Assembly: GCA_017557665.1 (NCBI GenBank)
Contig: JAFYYI010000040.1
Location: 18,098-82,097, forward strand
Source of the DNA: Muribaculaceae bacterium
GTDB lineage: Bacteria; Bacteroidota; Bacteroidia; Bacteroidales; Muribaculaceae
Direction: 5' to 3'
Length of the DNA stretch: 64,000 bases
A model generated the notes under the pieces. It searched no databases and was not told where the DNA came from. It saw nothing but the letters and a program-made list of their open reading frames with translations. The first letter of the stretch is position 1, and every line of letters starts with the position of its first letter. Below, one piece after another: positions 23,904 to 33,795 of this stretch. The translations under genes and the position numbers were made by a program.

Positions 23904-26633
23904 ATGCAACCGATTAGATATTACATACTAGCCCTTGTGGCTTTGGTGTTTCAAATCGCTGATGCCCAAGGGCTTATTCATGGCACCGTGCTTGATGCCG
24001 AGACCTTGGAACCCATCATTGGCGCCACCATTACCGATATCAAGCAGGGCAAAGCCATCACTGTCACCCAGGCAGACGGCACTTTCAGCATACCTAAAAA
24101 TAATGATGTCCGACTGAGGATTTCCTCTATCGGCTATAAACCCCTTGTGACCACCCCCACCGCCGACGGACGCTACCTGCTGCAAGCCGAGGTGAGCCAG
24201 TTGGGCGAAGTGGTGGTCACAGCGCAGGAAAACCGTGGCTTGACGACCTCGTCAACAATTGAGAAACACGCGATGGAACACCTGCAGCCCTCAAGTTTTT
24301 CCGACCTGCTGGAACTGCTGCCCGGTGGCCGCAGCCATGACCCGTCGCTGAACGCCCCCAACAATATTCACATCCGCGAGATAGCCTCTGGTAGCAGCAA
24401 CTATGCCACCTCGTCGCTCGGCACCAGTTTCATTATCGATGGCGCCCCCATTTCGACCAATGCCAACATGCAGTATCTGGCCGGAGCGTGGGACCTCATG
24501 GCAACCACCCGCGACAACACCAATGCCGGTGTGGACATGCGCGGCATCTCGACCGATGACATCGAGCGTGTGGAGATTGTCCGTGGCATCCCTTCGGTGG
24601 AGTATGGCGACTTGACCAGCGGATTGGTGAAAATCGAGCGCCGCCGCGGCGGGCATGACATGAAGTTCCGCCTGAAAGCCGACATGGGCTCCAAACTTTT
24701 CTATGCCGCCAAGGACCTGGAATGGGAGCGACACAAGTTGGCCTTGAACCTGAGTGCCGATTACCTCGATGCCAAGGCTGACCCGCGCAACAGGTTGGAG
24801 AATTACAAGCGTTTGACCTTCTCCACACGAATGCAGAAGCGATGGGAGGGCGAGCGTTATCATCTTACCCTCTCGACCAATATTGACTTTTCACGCTCCC
24901 TTGACAACGACAAGGAAGATATTGACCAGACCTATAGTGCCGAGGACTCCTATCGGTCAAGCTACAACCGCTATGCCCTGCTGAATGCCCTGAAATTCAA
25001 GAGCAAGCGGAATGCGTGGTTCAAGTCGGCGGACCTGACGGTTTCGGCATCACTCGAGAACGACCTGATTAAACGCACGCGCCTGATGCAACTGTCGCGC
25101 ATGACCGTCGCCCCCTTGTCCAAAGAGGAGGGGGAGAATGATGCCTACATCCTGCCCTTTAAATACATCGGCCATCATGAGGTGGAAGGCCGGCCGGTCA
25201 ACGCCTTTGTCAAACTGAATGCCCGGCTGCAGATTCCCAACAACATCGTCTCCAACACGTTGCTGATTGGCGCCGATTGGAATCTGGACAAGAACCTGGG
25301 GCGCGGACAGGTGTTTGACCCCTATACCCCTGTCTATACCAGCATGTCATCGCGTCAGCGCTCCCTCAAGGAGATACCCGCCAACCACCGCCTGTCGGCC
25401 TACGCTGAAGAAAGCGTGAAATGGCCCACTGCCATCGGCACATTTGAGCTGACCGCCGGACTGCGTGCCAGCGCCCTGCTCAACCTGGAGGATGAATATG
25501 TCATGAACGGCAAACTGTATTGGGATCCTCGTGCTAATATCGGTTACTCATTACCCCGATTATCCCTCTTCGGCCAGCCGACCTTTATCCGCATCGCTGC
25601 AGGCATCGGCCAGCACACCAAGATGCCCACCATGGAGCAGTTGTTCCCAGACTTGCTCTACATCGACTTCATCCAGTTGAATTACTACCATGACAATCCC
25701 GACTACCGCCGCATCAACCTGATGACCTATATCGTCAATCCCCGCAACACGGCCCTGGAGCCTGCCCGCAACCTCAAGAAAGAGGTGTCGCTGGACATCC
25801 ATGTCGGTGGTAACAGGATGGCCGTGACCGCCTTCCGTGAGAGGATGACGTCGGGTTTCCGCATACAGTCCTACTACCAGACTTTTCAATACAAGCAGTA
25901 TGATGCGAGCGGCATCGATGCAGCAAGCCTGACGGGGCAGCCCAACCTGAACGACCTGCCTTACACCGTCATCAATGAGTTGGGCGGTTACGGCAATTAC
26001 ACCAACGGCAGCATGACGTTGAAGGAGGGCATCGAATACACCATCGAGACCATGCGCTTCCCAGTCATCTTGACCCGTCTGACCATCAACGGCGCCTATT
26101 TCCGCACCACTTACAACAATTCCATCGTGGACTCCTATCGTCCCAGCCAGGTGATTGATAACCGTCAAATCCAATACGTGGGACTGTATGCCAATGATGA
26201 CGGCTCGGTGAGAGAGTCGTTCAACACCAATTTCACGCTCGATACCGATGTGCCCCGGCTCAAACTGGGTTTCTCGTTCTCGGCCCAGTGCCTGTGGTTC
26301 ACCACCTCGCAGCGCAAAGAAGTCAGCAACTACCCTGTCCAGTACATTGCCCCCGACGGCAGCATCCACGACTGGCAGGACAGCGACGCCGATGACCTGT
26401 ATCTGCGCTGGCTCGTGCGCGACTACACCTCGTCACAGTTTGAGAAAGACCGGGTGCCCTTTGCCATGAACGTGAACATGAAGGTCACCAAGAAACTCTT
26501 TGACGACCGCCTGCATGTGGCCATGTTCTGCAACAAGTTGTGGGACTACACCCCCGACTATGACAGCCGTGGCACGACCATCCGTCGTCATGTCACCCCC
26601 TATTTCGGACTCGAAATGAACATCAAGTTATGA
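23904..26633 (+). CDS. TonB-dependent outer-membrane receptor, first gene of a five-gene operon
   Basis: 909 residues from the ATG at 23904; 29 upstream in-frame codons are rejected because this Met begins a clean signal peptide (QPIRYYILALVALVFQIADA). A carboxypeptidase-regulatory-like domain follows (LIHGTVLDAETLEPIIGATI, about 25-105). The plug then has GEVVVTAQENRG and VEIVRGIPSVEYGDLTSGLVKI, and a 22-strand barrel to the C-terminal NIKL. The receptor imports a large or scarce ligand using TonB energy. No SusD partner follows, so it is not a classical glycan system. The next gene overlaps it by four bases (ATGA). Confidence 0.93.
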   Translation: MQPIRYYILALVALVFQIADAQGLIHGTVLDAETLEPIIGATITDIKQGKAITVTQADGTFSIPKNNDVRLRISSIGYKPLVTTPTADGRYLLQAEVSQLGEVVVTAQENRGLTTSSTIEKHAMEHLQPSSFSDLLELLPGGRSHDPSLNAPNNIHIREIASGSSNYATSSLGTSFIIDGAPISTNANMQYLAGAWDLMATTRDNTNAGVDMRGISTDDIERVEIVRGIPSVEYGDLTSGLVKIERRRGGHDMKFRLKADMGSKLFYAAKDLEWERHKLALNLSADYLDAKADPRNRLENYKRLTFSTRMQKRWEGERYHLTLSTNIDFSRSLDNDKEDIDQTYSAEDSYRSSYNRYALLNALKFKSKRNAWFKSADLTVSASLENDLIKRTRLMQLSRMTVAPLSKEEGENDAYILPFKYIGHHEVEGRPVNAFVKLNARLQIPNNIVSNTLLIGADWNLDKNLGRGQVFDPYTPVYTSMSSRQRSLKEIPANHRLSAYAEESVKWPTAIGTFELTAGLRASALLNLEDEYVMNGKLYWDPRANIGYSLPRLSLFGQPTFIRIAAGIGQHTKMPTMEQLFPDLLYIDFIQLNYYHDNPDYRRINLMTYIVNPRNTALEPARNLKKEVSLDIHVGGNRMAVTAFRERMTSGFRIQSYYQTFQYKQYDASGIDAASLTGQPNLNDLPYTVINELGGYGNYTNGSMTLKEGIEYTIETMRFPVILTRLTINGAYFRTTYNNSIVDSYRPSQVIDNRQIQYVGLYANDDGSVRESFNTNFTLDTDVPRLKLGFSFSAQCLWFTTSQRKEVSNYPVQYIAPDGSIHDWQDSDADDLYLRWLVRDYTSSQFEKDRVPFAMNVNMKVTKKLFDDRLHVAMFCNKLWDYTPDYDSRGTTIRRHVTPYFGLEMNIKL

Positions 26634-27013
26634 AACACGTTATCCTATCCATATCCCTGACGGTTCTCGCTGTGCTGTTCACGGCTTGTGCCCCCGTGGA
26701 AGACGATATCTTCACCACGGCCCGCATCACTGTCTCCACAACCGATCAACTGTCCATCTCACGCGTTCAGGCCCAGGTCAAGCTGACCAACATCAACACG
26801 CGCCAAGTCGTGACCAGTGCCGATTTTGACGGCGTCAGTGCGACGATTGAACTGTTGCGTGGCGCCTATCAGATCGATATCGAGGGCGTGGCGACTTGCC
26901 TGATGCCTGAAGGAGGGACCCGCATGCGTCAATTCCGTTGCCAGAGAGACTATGCTGAGCTCATACAGGATGACATGAACGAGATTACCTTGAACACTAT
27001 TTTCCTCGACTGA
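26630..27013 (+). CDS. Small lipoprotein similar to the N-terminal domain of the DUF4876-like protein
   Basis: 127 residues. The lipobox is LFTAC (Cys20). The first half after the Cys (ARITVSTTDQLSISRVQAQV, TNINTRQVVTSADFDG, LLRGAYQIDIEG) parallels the N-terminal domain of the protein at 28550 (VVTLEVPANLENTSLTNAVA, TNVQTKQAVTVEG, LEAGNYNVTVNG). The two lipoproteins therefore share a beta-sandwich domain. ATGA overlap with the receptor gene upstream, and only one base to the next start. Probably a surface or periplasmic accessory of the receptor. Confidence 0.82.
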   Translation: MKHVILSISLTVLAVLFTACAPVEDDIFTTARITVSTTDQLSISRVQAQVKLTNINTRQVVTSADFDGVSATIELLRGAYQIDIEGVATCLMPEGGTRMRQFRCQRDYAELIQDDMNEITLNTIFLD

Positions 27014-27014
27014 C

Positions 27015-28511
27015 ATGAAACGCCTGTTTTTCCTTATACTCATCTTCATAACCATCCGATTGATGCCGATGGCTTCCAACGCCGACTCGGCGCTTGTCGA
27101 ACACACGTCGTTAGCCCGGCTGACGATGCTTGAAGCCGAGCGTAACCCCGCGTTGTACGGACTGGGCTATCAGACCTCTTTTTCTCAACTTGCCCTGGGG
27201 CTTGACCTCATGCGGCAATCCGTGGCCTTTGTTCCCGAGAAAGGCGACGGCTACACCTTGCCCTATCTCAAGGTGAACACCTATCACCACCTGAATGACC
27301 GTTCGGCTGTTTGGGGCGAGGCTTCCTTCACCACGGGCCGCCAGCACAACGTCAAGTGGAACTCCACCAGCGACTATGACCTGCTGCAGCCTTATGTCCT
27401 GGCCGACACGCTGGGTGGTGACACGCGCCATGAGCGGTACGCGATATCGGGCGGATATGCCACACGGCTGGGCCGATGGCTGTTAGGGGCCGAGATGCTC
27501 GTCAGGGCCGAACAGGAATATCGCAGCCATGACCCGCGCATGAGAGGCATCGTCACCGACCTGACGATGCGCTTGGGCGGCGGCATTGATGTGGGTGATT
27601 ATCGTCTTGGCGCCACATTCCAAGGCAATATCTACAAGCAGACTAACAGCGTGGTCTTTTACCGCGAGGAGGGTGTCATCCCCGAGTATCAGATGACGGG
27701 ACTGGGGACCGAATACAGCCGCTTTTCGGGCGACAAGCGCAGCCTCTATTACGATGGTAGCGCGGTGGCACTGCTGCTTCATGCCTCGCCCGTCAACAGG
27801 AGCGGTCTGTATGGTGACTTGTCGCTTGACGAGCACCGTTATCACCGCAAACTCGCCGAGTACAATTCCATGCCGCTCACCGACCTCTACCATGAGCATG
27901 CCGGAGCGACCCTGGGCTGGAAACATGAGGGCGGCAGCAGGATAGCCGTCTTCGGGCATCTGGACTACACCAGGCGCACGGGCAACGAGCACGTGGGCGG
28001 CACCTCCGATGCCCGCTACTTCCCTGTCATCGCTTGCCTGACCATGTATAAGGGTCATCTGCTGGAGGCCAGCGCCGGAGGGCTTTATGGCAAGAACAAT
28101 TGGCACGTCGTCATGACGGCGGGCTATCGTGGCGAAAGCGAGGAATATGTCTATCCGCACCGTCAGATGGATGCTTGCCACGTTTTCGGCAAGTTGCAAG
28201 GGCAATGCTTCCTGCGTCCTGGCAATAAGGTGCTGTTGACTATGGATGCCCATGCCTCTTACAGTGCCAACGTCAGCGACAAACTGCAGATGCCTTTTGC
28301 CAATATGGAGGCAGCAGTCACCCGGTTGATACAGCACAAACACCGGTTCTCGACCGCCAATTATGCCGATTTTGGCGCCACGGTGCGTGCCGACTACGCC
28401 TGGAAGCAGTCGCGTTACGGCATCTTTGCCCAGTTGGGTGGCGGCATGACCCTGTGCTCTGCCAGCGAGCATCAGTCGCTGTTCCAAAGTTCAATAGGAA
28501 TCACATTTTAA
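27015..28511 (+). CDS. DUF6850-like outer-membrane beta-barrel protein
   Basis: 498 residues. A signal peptide (MKRLFFLILIFITIRLMPMA) is followed by a barrel with many alternating strands (WGEASFTTGRQHNVKWNST, RYAISGGYATRLGRWLLGAEML, YRLGATFQGNIYKQTNSVVFY). It ends in a terminal aromatic residue (SSIGITF), the usual barrel-assembly signal. From memory this family (DUF6850) travels with DUF4876 lipoproteins and a TonB receptor, as here. Its molecular job is unknown. It could form a channel or a partner barrel for the surface lipoproteins. Confidence 0.85.
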   Translation: MKRLFFLILIFITIRLMPMASNADSALVEHTSLARLTMLEAERNPALYGLGYQTSFSQLALGLDLMRQSVAFVPEKGDGYTLPYLKVNTYHHLNDRSAVWGEASFTTGRQHNVKWNSTSDYDLLQPYVLADTLGGDTRHERYAISGGYATRLGRWLLGAEMLVRAEQEYRSHDPRMRGIVTDLTMRLGGGIDVGDYRLGATFQGNIYKQTNSVVFYREEGVIPEYQMTGLGTEYSRFSGDKRSLYYDGSAVALLLHASPVNRSGLYGDLSLDEHRYHRKLAEYNSMPLTDLYHEHAGATLGWKHEGGSRIAVFGHLDYTRRTGNEHVGGTSDARYFPVIACLTMYKGHLLEASAGGLYGKNNWHVVMTAGYRGESEEYVYPHRQMDACHVFGKLQGQCFLRPGNKVLLTMDAHASYSANVSDKLQMPFANMEAAVTRLIQHKHRFSTANYADFGATVRADYAWKQSRYGIFAQLGGGMTLCSASEHQSLFQSSIGITF

Positions 28512-28549
28512 AAACATATTTTAATCATCATCAAAAAAACAAAAAACAA

Positions 28550-29788
28550 ATGAAAAAGTTAATGTTAAACGGCATCATCTTGATGCTCACCGCAGCCTTG
28601 TGTCTAACCTCATGCAGTAGCGATGACCCCATTCCCGTCATCCCTACCGCAGTGGTCACCCTGGAGGTGCCCGCCAACCTTGAGAATACCTCGCTCACCA
28701 ATGCCGTCGCCACGTTGACCAACGTCCAGACGAAGCAGGCAGTCACGGTCGAGGGCTCCTTTTTTGTAAAGGATGGCAACAACTACAAGATTGTACTCGA
28801 AAACCTGGAGGCCGGTAACTACAACGTCACCGTGAACGGTCATCTTGAATTCACCCTGAACGGCGTTGCCGGTCAAAAGGACTTTGAGGTGCACTCCGAG
28901 AACGTGGCCCTTTCCGAGACTTCACATGACCTGAAGATGATCATTTCCACCTTCACGGCTCAGGGCGGTTTTGTCATCAGTGAAATCTTCTTCACGGGTA
29001 CAACGACCCCCGAGGGCAAGTCCTACAGCGGTGACCAGTACATCATCATCACCAACAATTCCGACGTCACCCTCTATGCCGACAGCATCGCCGTGCTGGA
29101 ATCAGCCTTCCTGACAACGATCAAGGAGGATTACACCCCCGACATCATGTCCACCCACTTCTCGGTACAGGCCTGCTATATGATTCCCGGCGACGGCAAG
29201 AGCGTGCCCGTTGAACCCGGTCAGAGCCTCAAACTGGCTGTCAACGCCATCAATCACACGACCGAGCAGCCCAACTCTATCGACTTGAGCGACGCCGACT
29301 TTGAGTTCTATGATGAGACTTCCAACCCCAATTTCACCGACCCCGACGGCAGTGCTCCCAACCTGGACAAGTGGTACTGCTACACCGCCACCATCTATCA
29401 GTTCCACAGCCGTGGCTTCAACTCGATGGCCATCGCCAAGATGAATACCAGCAAGGAAGACTGGCTGGAGAACTATGTCTATGACGCCACCTATCTGTTT
29501 GTCTTTGGCGACTTCTCCAAGGAGATGACCAAGAGCGGTATCTACAAGGTGCCCAACGCGTGGATTCTCGACGGTGTGAACCTGAGTGTGGAGTCGGTGC
29601 GTGAGTGGAATGTGCTCGACGCCTCGATTGACGCCGGCTGGACCTACTGCGGCAAGGTTGACCGCGATGACACCCGCTTCAACAAGTCAGTCATCCGCAA
29701 GCAGGACGCCAATGGCAAGTACATTGACACCAACAACTCGACCAATGACTTTATTGCCGAGGCACCCGCTTCGCTGCTCAATAAGTGA
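28550..29788 (+). CDS. DUF4876-like surface lipoprotein
   Basis: 412 residues from the ATG at 28550. The lipobox is LCLTSC and is followed by the surface-export-like SSDDP. The first 115 residues form a beta-sandwich shared with the small lipoprotein at 26630. The remainder has GGFVISEIFFTGTTTPEGKSY, DQYIIITNNSDVTLYADSIAVLES, WILDGVNLSVES and a Trp-rich end, typical of DUF4876 and resembling lamin-tail-like folds. It is probably the ligand-capturing or ligand-processing lipoprotein of the adjacent TonB receptor. The ligand is unknown. Confidence 0.87.
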   Translation: MKKLMLNGIILMLTAALCLTSCSSDDPIPVIPTAVVTLEVPANLENTSLTNAVATLTNVQTKQAVTVEGSFFVKDGNNYKIVLENLEAGNYNVTVNGHLEFTLNGVAGQKDFEVHSENVALSETSHDLKMIISTFTAQGGFVISEIFFTGTTTPEGKSYSGDQYIIITNNSDVTLYADSIAVLESAFLTTIKEDYTPDIMSTHFSVQACYMIPGDGKSVPVEPGQSLKLAVNAINHTTEQPNSIDLSDADFEFYDETSNPNFTDPDGSAPNLDKWYCYTATIYQFHSRGFNSMAIAKMNTSKEDWLENYVYDATYLFVFGDFSKEMTKSGIYKVPNAWILDGVNLSVESVREWNVLDASIDAGWTYCGKVDRDDTRFNKSVIRKQDANGKYIDTNNSTNDFIAEAPASLLNK

Positions 29789-29793
29789 ACACG

Positions 29794-32601
29794 ATGAGAA
29801 AATACATTCTATCGCTCATTGCTCTGGTGCTGCTGCCCTTGTGGGCGGCAGCCCAGTTGCCTCAAGACCCTGATGTGCGCAAGGGCACCCTCAAGAACGG
29901 CATGACCTACTACATCCGCCACAATGCCAAGGAAGCCGGCCTCGCCGATTTCTACATCGCACAGCGTGTAGGGTCGATTCTTGAAGAGCCCCGCCAGCGA
30001 GGACTGGCGCATTTCCTGGAGCACATGGCCTTTAACGGCACCAAGAACTTTCCCGGCAAGAACGGCCGGCCGGGCATCGTGCCCTGGTGCGAGAGCATCG
30101 GCGTCAAGTTCGGTGCCAACCTCAATGCCTATACCTCGATAGACCAAACGGTCTATCACATCGGCTCGGCTCCAATCGTTCGTGAGGGCATCATCGACTC
30201 TTGCCTGCTGGTGCTCCATGACTGGAGCCACTACTTGCTGCTCGAGGACGAGGAAATCGATAAGGAGCGCGGCGTCATCCACGAGGAGTGGCGCACGCGA
30301 CGTGCCGGCATGGCTGTGCAGCGCATGCAGGAAGACGTCATGCCCATCATCTATCAGGGGACGAAATATGAGGACTGCATGCCCATCGGCTCGATGGACA
30401 TCGTTGACCATTTCCCCTATCAGGACCTGCGCGACTATTACCAGAAGTGGTATCGTCCCGACCTGCAGGCCATCGTGGTCGTGGGTGATTTTGATGTGGA
30501 CAAGATGGAGAAGAAGATCAAGAAAATCTTCTCGCCCATCCCCATGCCCAAGAAGGCCGCCGAGCGCGTCTACTATCCCGTGGGCGACAACGACAAGATG
30601 ATTGTTGCCATCGAGAAGGATGCCGAGCAGCCCATCGTGCTGTGCCATCTCTATCAGAAACGCGACGCGACGCCCGATAGCGAGAAAAACAGCCTTGCCT
30701 ACCTGCGTGGCGACTACATCGACAACCTCATCAGCACAATGCTCAACGACCGCTATGCTGAACTGCGCCAGCAGCCGGGCTCGCCCGTCCAGAGCGCCAC
30801 GGGACGTGCTTCGACGTTCTTCATCAGCCGCACCAAGGAAGCCTTTGCCTTGAGCATCAGCTGCAAGCAGGACAACATCCTGGGTGGCATCATAGCCGCC
30901 GTTGGTGTTGCCGAGCAGGCCCGTCAGCACGGCTTCACCCAGAGTGAGCTGGACCGTGCCAAGAGCCTCTACCTCAATGCCGCCGAACGCCGCTACAAGA
31001 TGCGTGGCGACTATCGCAATTCCCACTACGTCAACGACTGCGTGAACAACTTCCTGTTAGCAGAGCCGCTGGTGTCGCTGGAGTTTGAGTTGGAAAACAC
31101 CCGTCGCATGGGCAATGAGGTGACACTCGACGAGGTCAATGCCGCAGTCAAGGAACTGATTACCGACAAGAACCAGGTGGTTGTCATGTATGCCCCCGAC
31201 AAGCAGGAGGTCGTCCTCCCCAGCGAGGGGCAGATAGAACAGGTCATTCTGGCCGCCCAGCGCCTGAACTATGCACCTTACACCGAGCAGCAGTTGACCA
31301 GTCAGCTCGTGAGCAATATGCCGCAGCCCGGCACCATCGTCAGCGAGAAGGCGTATAAGCATGGTTTCACCGAGTTCACGTTGTCCAACGGCATGAAGGT
31401 GTATGCCCGCAAGACCGATTTCAATGCCGATGTCGTCTCGCTGGAAATGGAGGGCGAGGGAGGAACCTCACTCTACGGCGACGAGGACATTCCCAATTTC
31501 AGCCTCATTTCAAGCAGTGTGAGTGAGGCAGGTGTGGGTGACTTCGACGTCATCACGTTGCATAAGATGCTCACCGGCAAGTCTGTCCGTGTCAGCCCTT
31601 CAATCGGTTCCAAGAGTCAGGGCATCGGTGGCACCTCATCGGTGAAAGACATGAAGACCATGTTTGAACTGGCCTACCTGTACTTTACCTCGCCTCGTCG
31701 CGACACCACGGCATTCAACGAGTTCATCAGCCGCAACCGCTCCTTCTTGACGAACCGCAACGCGTCGCCCAAGGTGGATTACAATGACTCCATCCGTGCC
31801 ATCCTGTACGGAAATCACCCGCGCATGGCACCCGTCGTGCAATCGACGCTCGACCACGTGAGTTATGACCGCATCCTGGAGATTTACCGCGAACGCTTCA
31901 GCGACGCCTCCAATTTCAAGACAGTCATCATCGGTAACTATGATGAGCAAGAGTTGAGGCAGTTGCTGTGCCAATACCTTGCTGTGCTGCCGTCAACGGG
32001 CCGTCACGAGCAGACCAACTATGACAACGTGCCGCAAATCGTGGGCGGGCAGTCGGTACACCGCTTCTCCAAGAAGATGGCGACACCGCTGGCCAACGTC
32101 AGCATCTACTACACGGCCGACGTGCCCTTTACTGCACAGAGCGATCTGGAACTTGACTTCCTGAAGCGCTGTCTCTCAATCGCCTACACCGACTCGGTGC
32201 GCGAGGAGAAAGGTGGCACCTACGGCGTGAGCGTGGACTTTGGACTGGCCAAGGATGAGCGTCCCAATGCCACGTTCAAGATTTCCTACAACGCCGATCC
32301 CGACCGTTACGAAGAACTGAATCCGATCATCTATCAGCAGTTGCAGAATATCGCAGATAACGGACCTCTTGAATCCAGCATGGCCAAGGTCAAGCAATAC
32401 CTCACCAAGCAGTATGCCCAGATGGCCATCACCAATGATTATTGGAGTTACATCATCTGGCATGAGCTGGACGACGATGTGGACTTTGACCGTGATTACT
32501 GCAAGATGGTGGAAAACATGACCGCCGGTGACGTGCAACGCATGGCTCAACGCTTGCTTGCCTCGAAACGCTGCATCGAGGTCACCATGCTGTCGGAATA
32601 A
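29794..32601 (+). CDS. Periplasmic M16 (insulinase/pitrilysin family) metallopeptidase
   Basis: 935 residues from the ATG at 29794; a GTG three codons earlier would overlap the previous stop. The signal peptide is MRKYILSLIALVLLPLWAAA. The inverted zinc motif HFLEH (His73, Glu76, His77) and the distal Glu region in DEEIDKERGVIHEEW are intact. A second, catalytically inert M16 domain occupies the C-terminal half, with the substrate-grasping segment REEKGGTYGVSVDFG. These proteases cut peptides inside a closed chamber. As last gene of a TonB receptor operon, it may cleave an imported protein or peptide in the periplasm, as FusC does in the Pectobacterium ferredoxin system (established analogue; equivalence here is inference). 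Confidence 0.95.
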   Translation: MRKYILSLIALVLLPLWAAAQLPQDPDVRKGTLKNGMTYYIRHNAKEAGLADFYIAQRVGSILEEPRQRGLAHFLEHMAFNGTKNFPGKNGRPGIVPWCESIGVKFGANLNAYTSIDQTVYHIGSAPIVREGIIDSCLLVLHDWSHYLLLEDEEIDKERGVIHEEWRTRRAGMAVQRMQEDVMPIIYQGTKYEDCMPIGSMDIVDHFPYQDLRDYYQKWYRPDLQAIVVVGDFDVDKMEKKIKKIFSPIPMPKKAAERVYYPVGDNDKMIVAIEKDAEQPIVLCHLYQKRDATPDSEKNSLAYLRGDYIDNLISTMLNDRYAELRQQPGSPVQSATGRASTFFISRTKEAFALSISCKQDNILGGIIAAVGVAEQARQHGFTQSELDRAKSLYLNAAERRYKMRGDYRNSHYVNDCVNNFLLAEPLVSLEFELENTRRMGNEVTLDEVNAAVKELITDKNQVVVMYAPDKQEVVLPSEGQIEQVILAAQRLNYAPYTEQQLTSQLVSNMPQPGTIVSEKAYKHGFTEFTLSNGMKVYARKTDFNADVVSLEMEGEGGTSLYGDEDIPNFSLISSSVSEAGVGDFDVITLHKMLTGKSVRVSPSIGSKSQGIGGTSSVKDMKTMFELAYLYFTSPRRDTTAFNEFISRNRSFLTNRNASPKVDYNDSIRAILYGNHPRMAPVVQSTLDHVSYDRILEIYRERFSDASNFKTVIIGNYDEQELRQLLCQYLAVLPSTGRHEQTNYDNVPQIVGGQSVHRFSKKMATPLANVSIYYTADVPFTAQSDLELDFLKRCLSIAYTDSVREEKGGTYGVSVDFGLAKDERPNATFKISYNADPDRYEELNPIIYQQLQNIADNGPLESSMAKVKQYLTKQYAQMAITNDYWSYIIWHELDDDVDFDRDYCKMVENMTAGDVQRMAQRLLASKRCIEVTMLSE

Positions 32602-32631
32602 AGCACTAATAGTCTTTCGCTGGCTACAGAC

Positions 32632-32668
32632 CATGATGCCCCCATCATTTTTGGGGGCATCATTTGTT
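32632..32668 (+). terminator. Terminator of the TonB receptor/M16 operon
   Basis: ATGATGCCCCCA (32633-32644) pairs with TGGGGGCATCAT (32652-32663), followed by TTGTT. Confidence 0.8.
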
Positions 32669-32749
32669 ATAAATACCAATAAATGAGGATTGCTCATCCT
32701 GTTTGTAGTGGCTAATTTTGCGATATTGATTATAGCATCATCATTTATC

Positions 32750-33709
32750 ATGAAAGAGCAGAAGATATATGAGGCCGACGACAAGATGATATCGCTCATC
32801 GGCGACAACTACAACCTGTTGCAGGCGCTGGGAGCCTTCGGCATCAGTTTGGGCTTTGGTGATAAGACGGTGAGGGAGACCTGCGAGGGTAACGGAGTGG
32901 ATACCCACACCTTCCTGGCTGTGGTCAATTATGCCATTAACGGCATCGAAGTGGCAGACGATGACCAGGACATCTCGGTGTCAACCCTGCTCCATTATCT
33001 GGATGCCAGTCATGCCTATTTCATCGACTTCCAGTTGCCTTATATTCGTCGAGAACTCGAGGAGTCGCTCAACATGGAAAGTTCCTTGGCACAACTCATC
33101 ATTAGGCTCTATGACGAGTATGCCTGCGAGATACGGCGTCACATGCACTATGAGCAGCAGACCCTGTTCCCCTATGTGAAAACGCTGCTCGACGGACAAC
33201 TTGCCGGCGATTACAACGTGGAGATGTTCTCCAAGCACCATGATGCCGTCGACCAGCAACTGCATGAACTCAAAATCCTCATCATCAAGTATCTGCCACA
33301 GGACGGATTGCATAACAACCAATTGACTGCCGCCCTGCACGACATCTATGAAAACGAGGTGTGGCTGCACATGCATGCTATGGTCGAGGATCACATCTTT
33401 GTCCCGGCCATACGTCGGTTGGAGCGCTTTGTCAAACACGGTGACGTGACCAGGAACATCAACCAAATGGTGTCCAATGAGAAGATACAGCAAACCGAGA
33501 CCCTCTCCGACCGTGAAAAAGATGTTGTCGTCGCTCTTGTTCAGGGCATGGCGAACAAGGAAATCGCCGACCATCTCGGCATCTCGGTCAACACTGTCAT
33601 CACCCATCGCCGCAATATCGCCCGCAAACTCCAGATTCATAGCCCTGCCGGACTCACCATCTATGCCATCGTGAGCGGTCTGGTGGACCTCAACGCCATC
33701 AACCCTTGA
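32750..33709 (+). CDS. Ric/YtfE-like hemerythrin fused to a LuxR-type DNA-binding domain
   Basis: 319 residues from the ATG at 32750, with a TAATTTTG box at 32713-32720. Residues about 18-65 resemble the ScdA_N/DUF542 head of Ric proteins (GISLGFGDKTVRETCEGNGVD) but lack its Cys-Cys pair. Residues about 85-225 carry the di-iron ligands of YtfE: His88, HxxxE at 131/135, His163 or 164, and HxxxE at 209/213. Residues 250-315 are a LuxR HTH (LSDREKDVVVALVQGMANKEIADHLGISVNTV). A one-component regulator sensing O2, NO or iron is predicted. It follows the TonB/M16 operon after a terminator and is not co-transcribed with it by appearance. Confidence 0.9.
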   Translation: MKEQKIYEADDKMISLIGDNYNLLQALGAFGISLGFGDKTVRETCEGNGVDTHTFLAVVNYAINGIEVADDDQDISVSTLLHYLDASHAYFIDFQLPYIRRELEESLNMESSLAQLIIRLYDEYACEIRRHMHYEQQTLFPYVKTLLDGQLAGDYNVEMFSKHHDAVDQQLHELKILIIKYLPQDGLHNNQLTAALHDIYENEVWLHMHAMVEDHIFVPAIRRLERFVKHGDVTRNINQMVSNEKIQQTETLSDREKDVVVALVQGMANKEIADHLGISVNTVITHRRNIARKLQIHSPAGLTIYAIVSGLVDLNAINP

Positions 33710-33795
33710 GTGCCGTTGAAATTCCCGCTCAGGGAGTAAGTGTAAACAAACCTGATATCCAATTGTTTACATTCCTTATTAAGGGCGTCGAAAAT

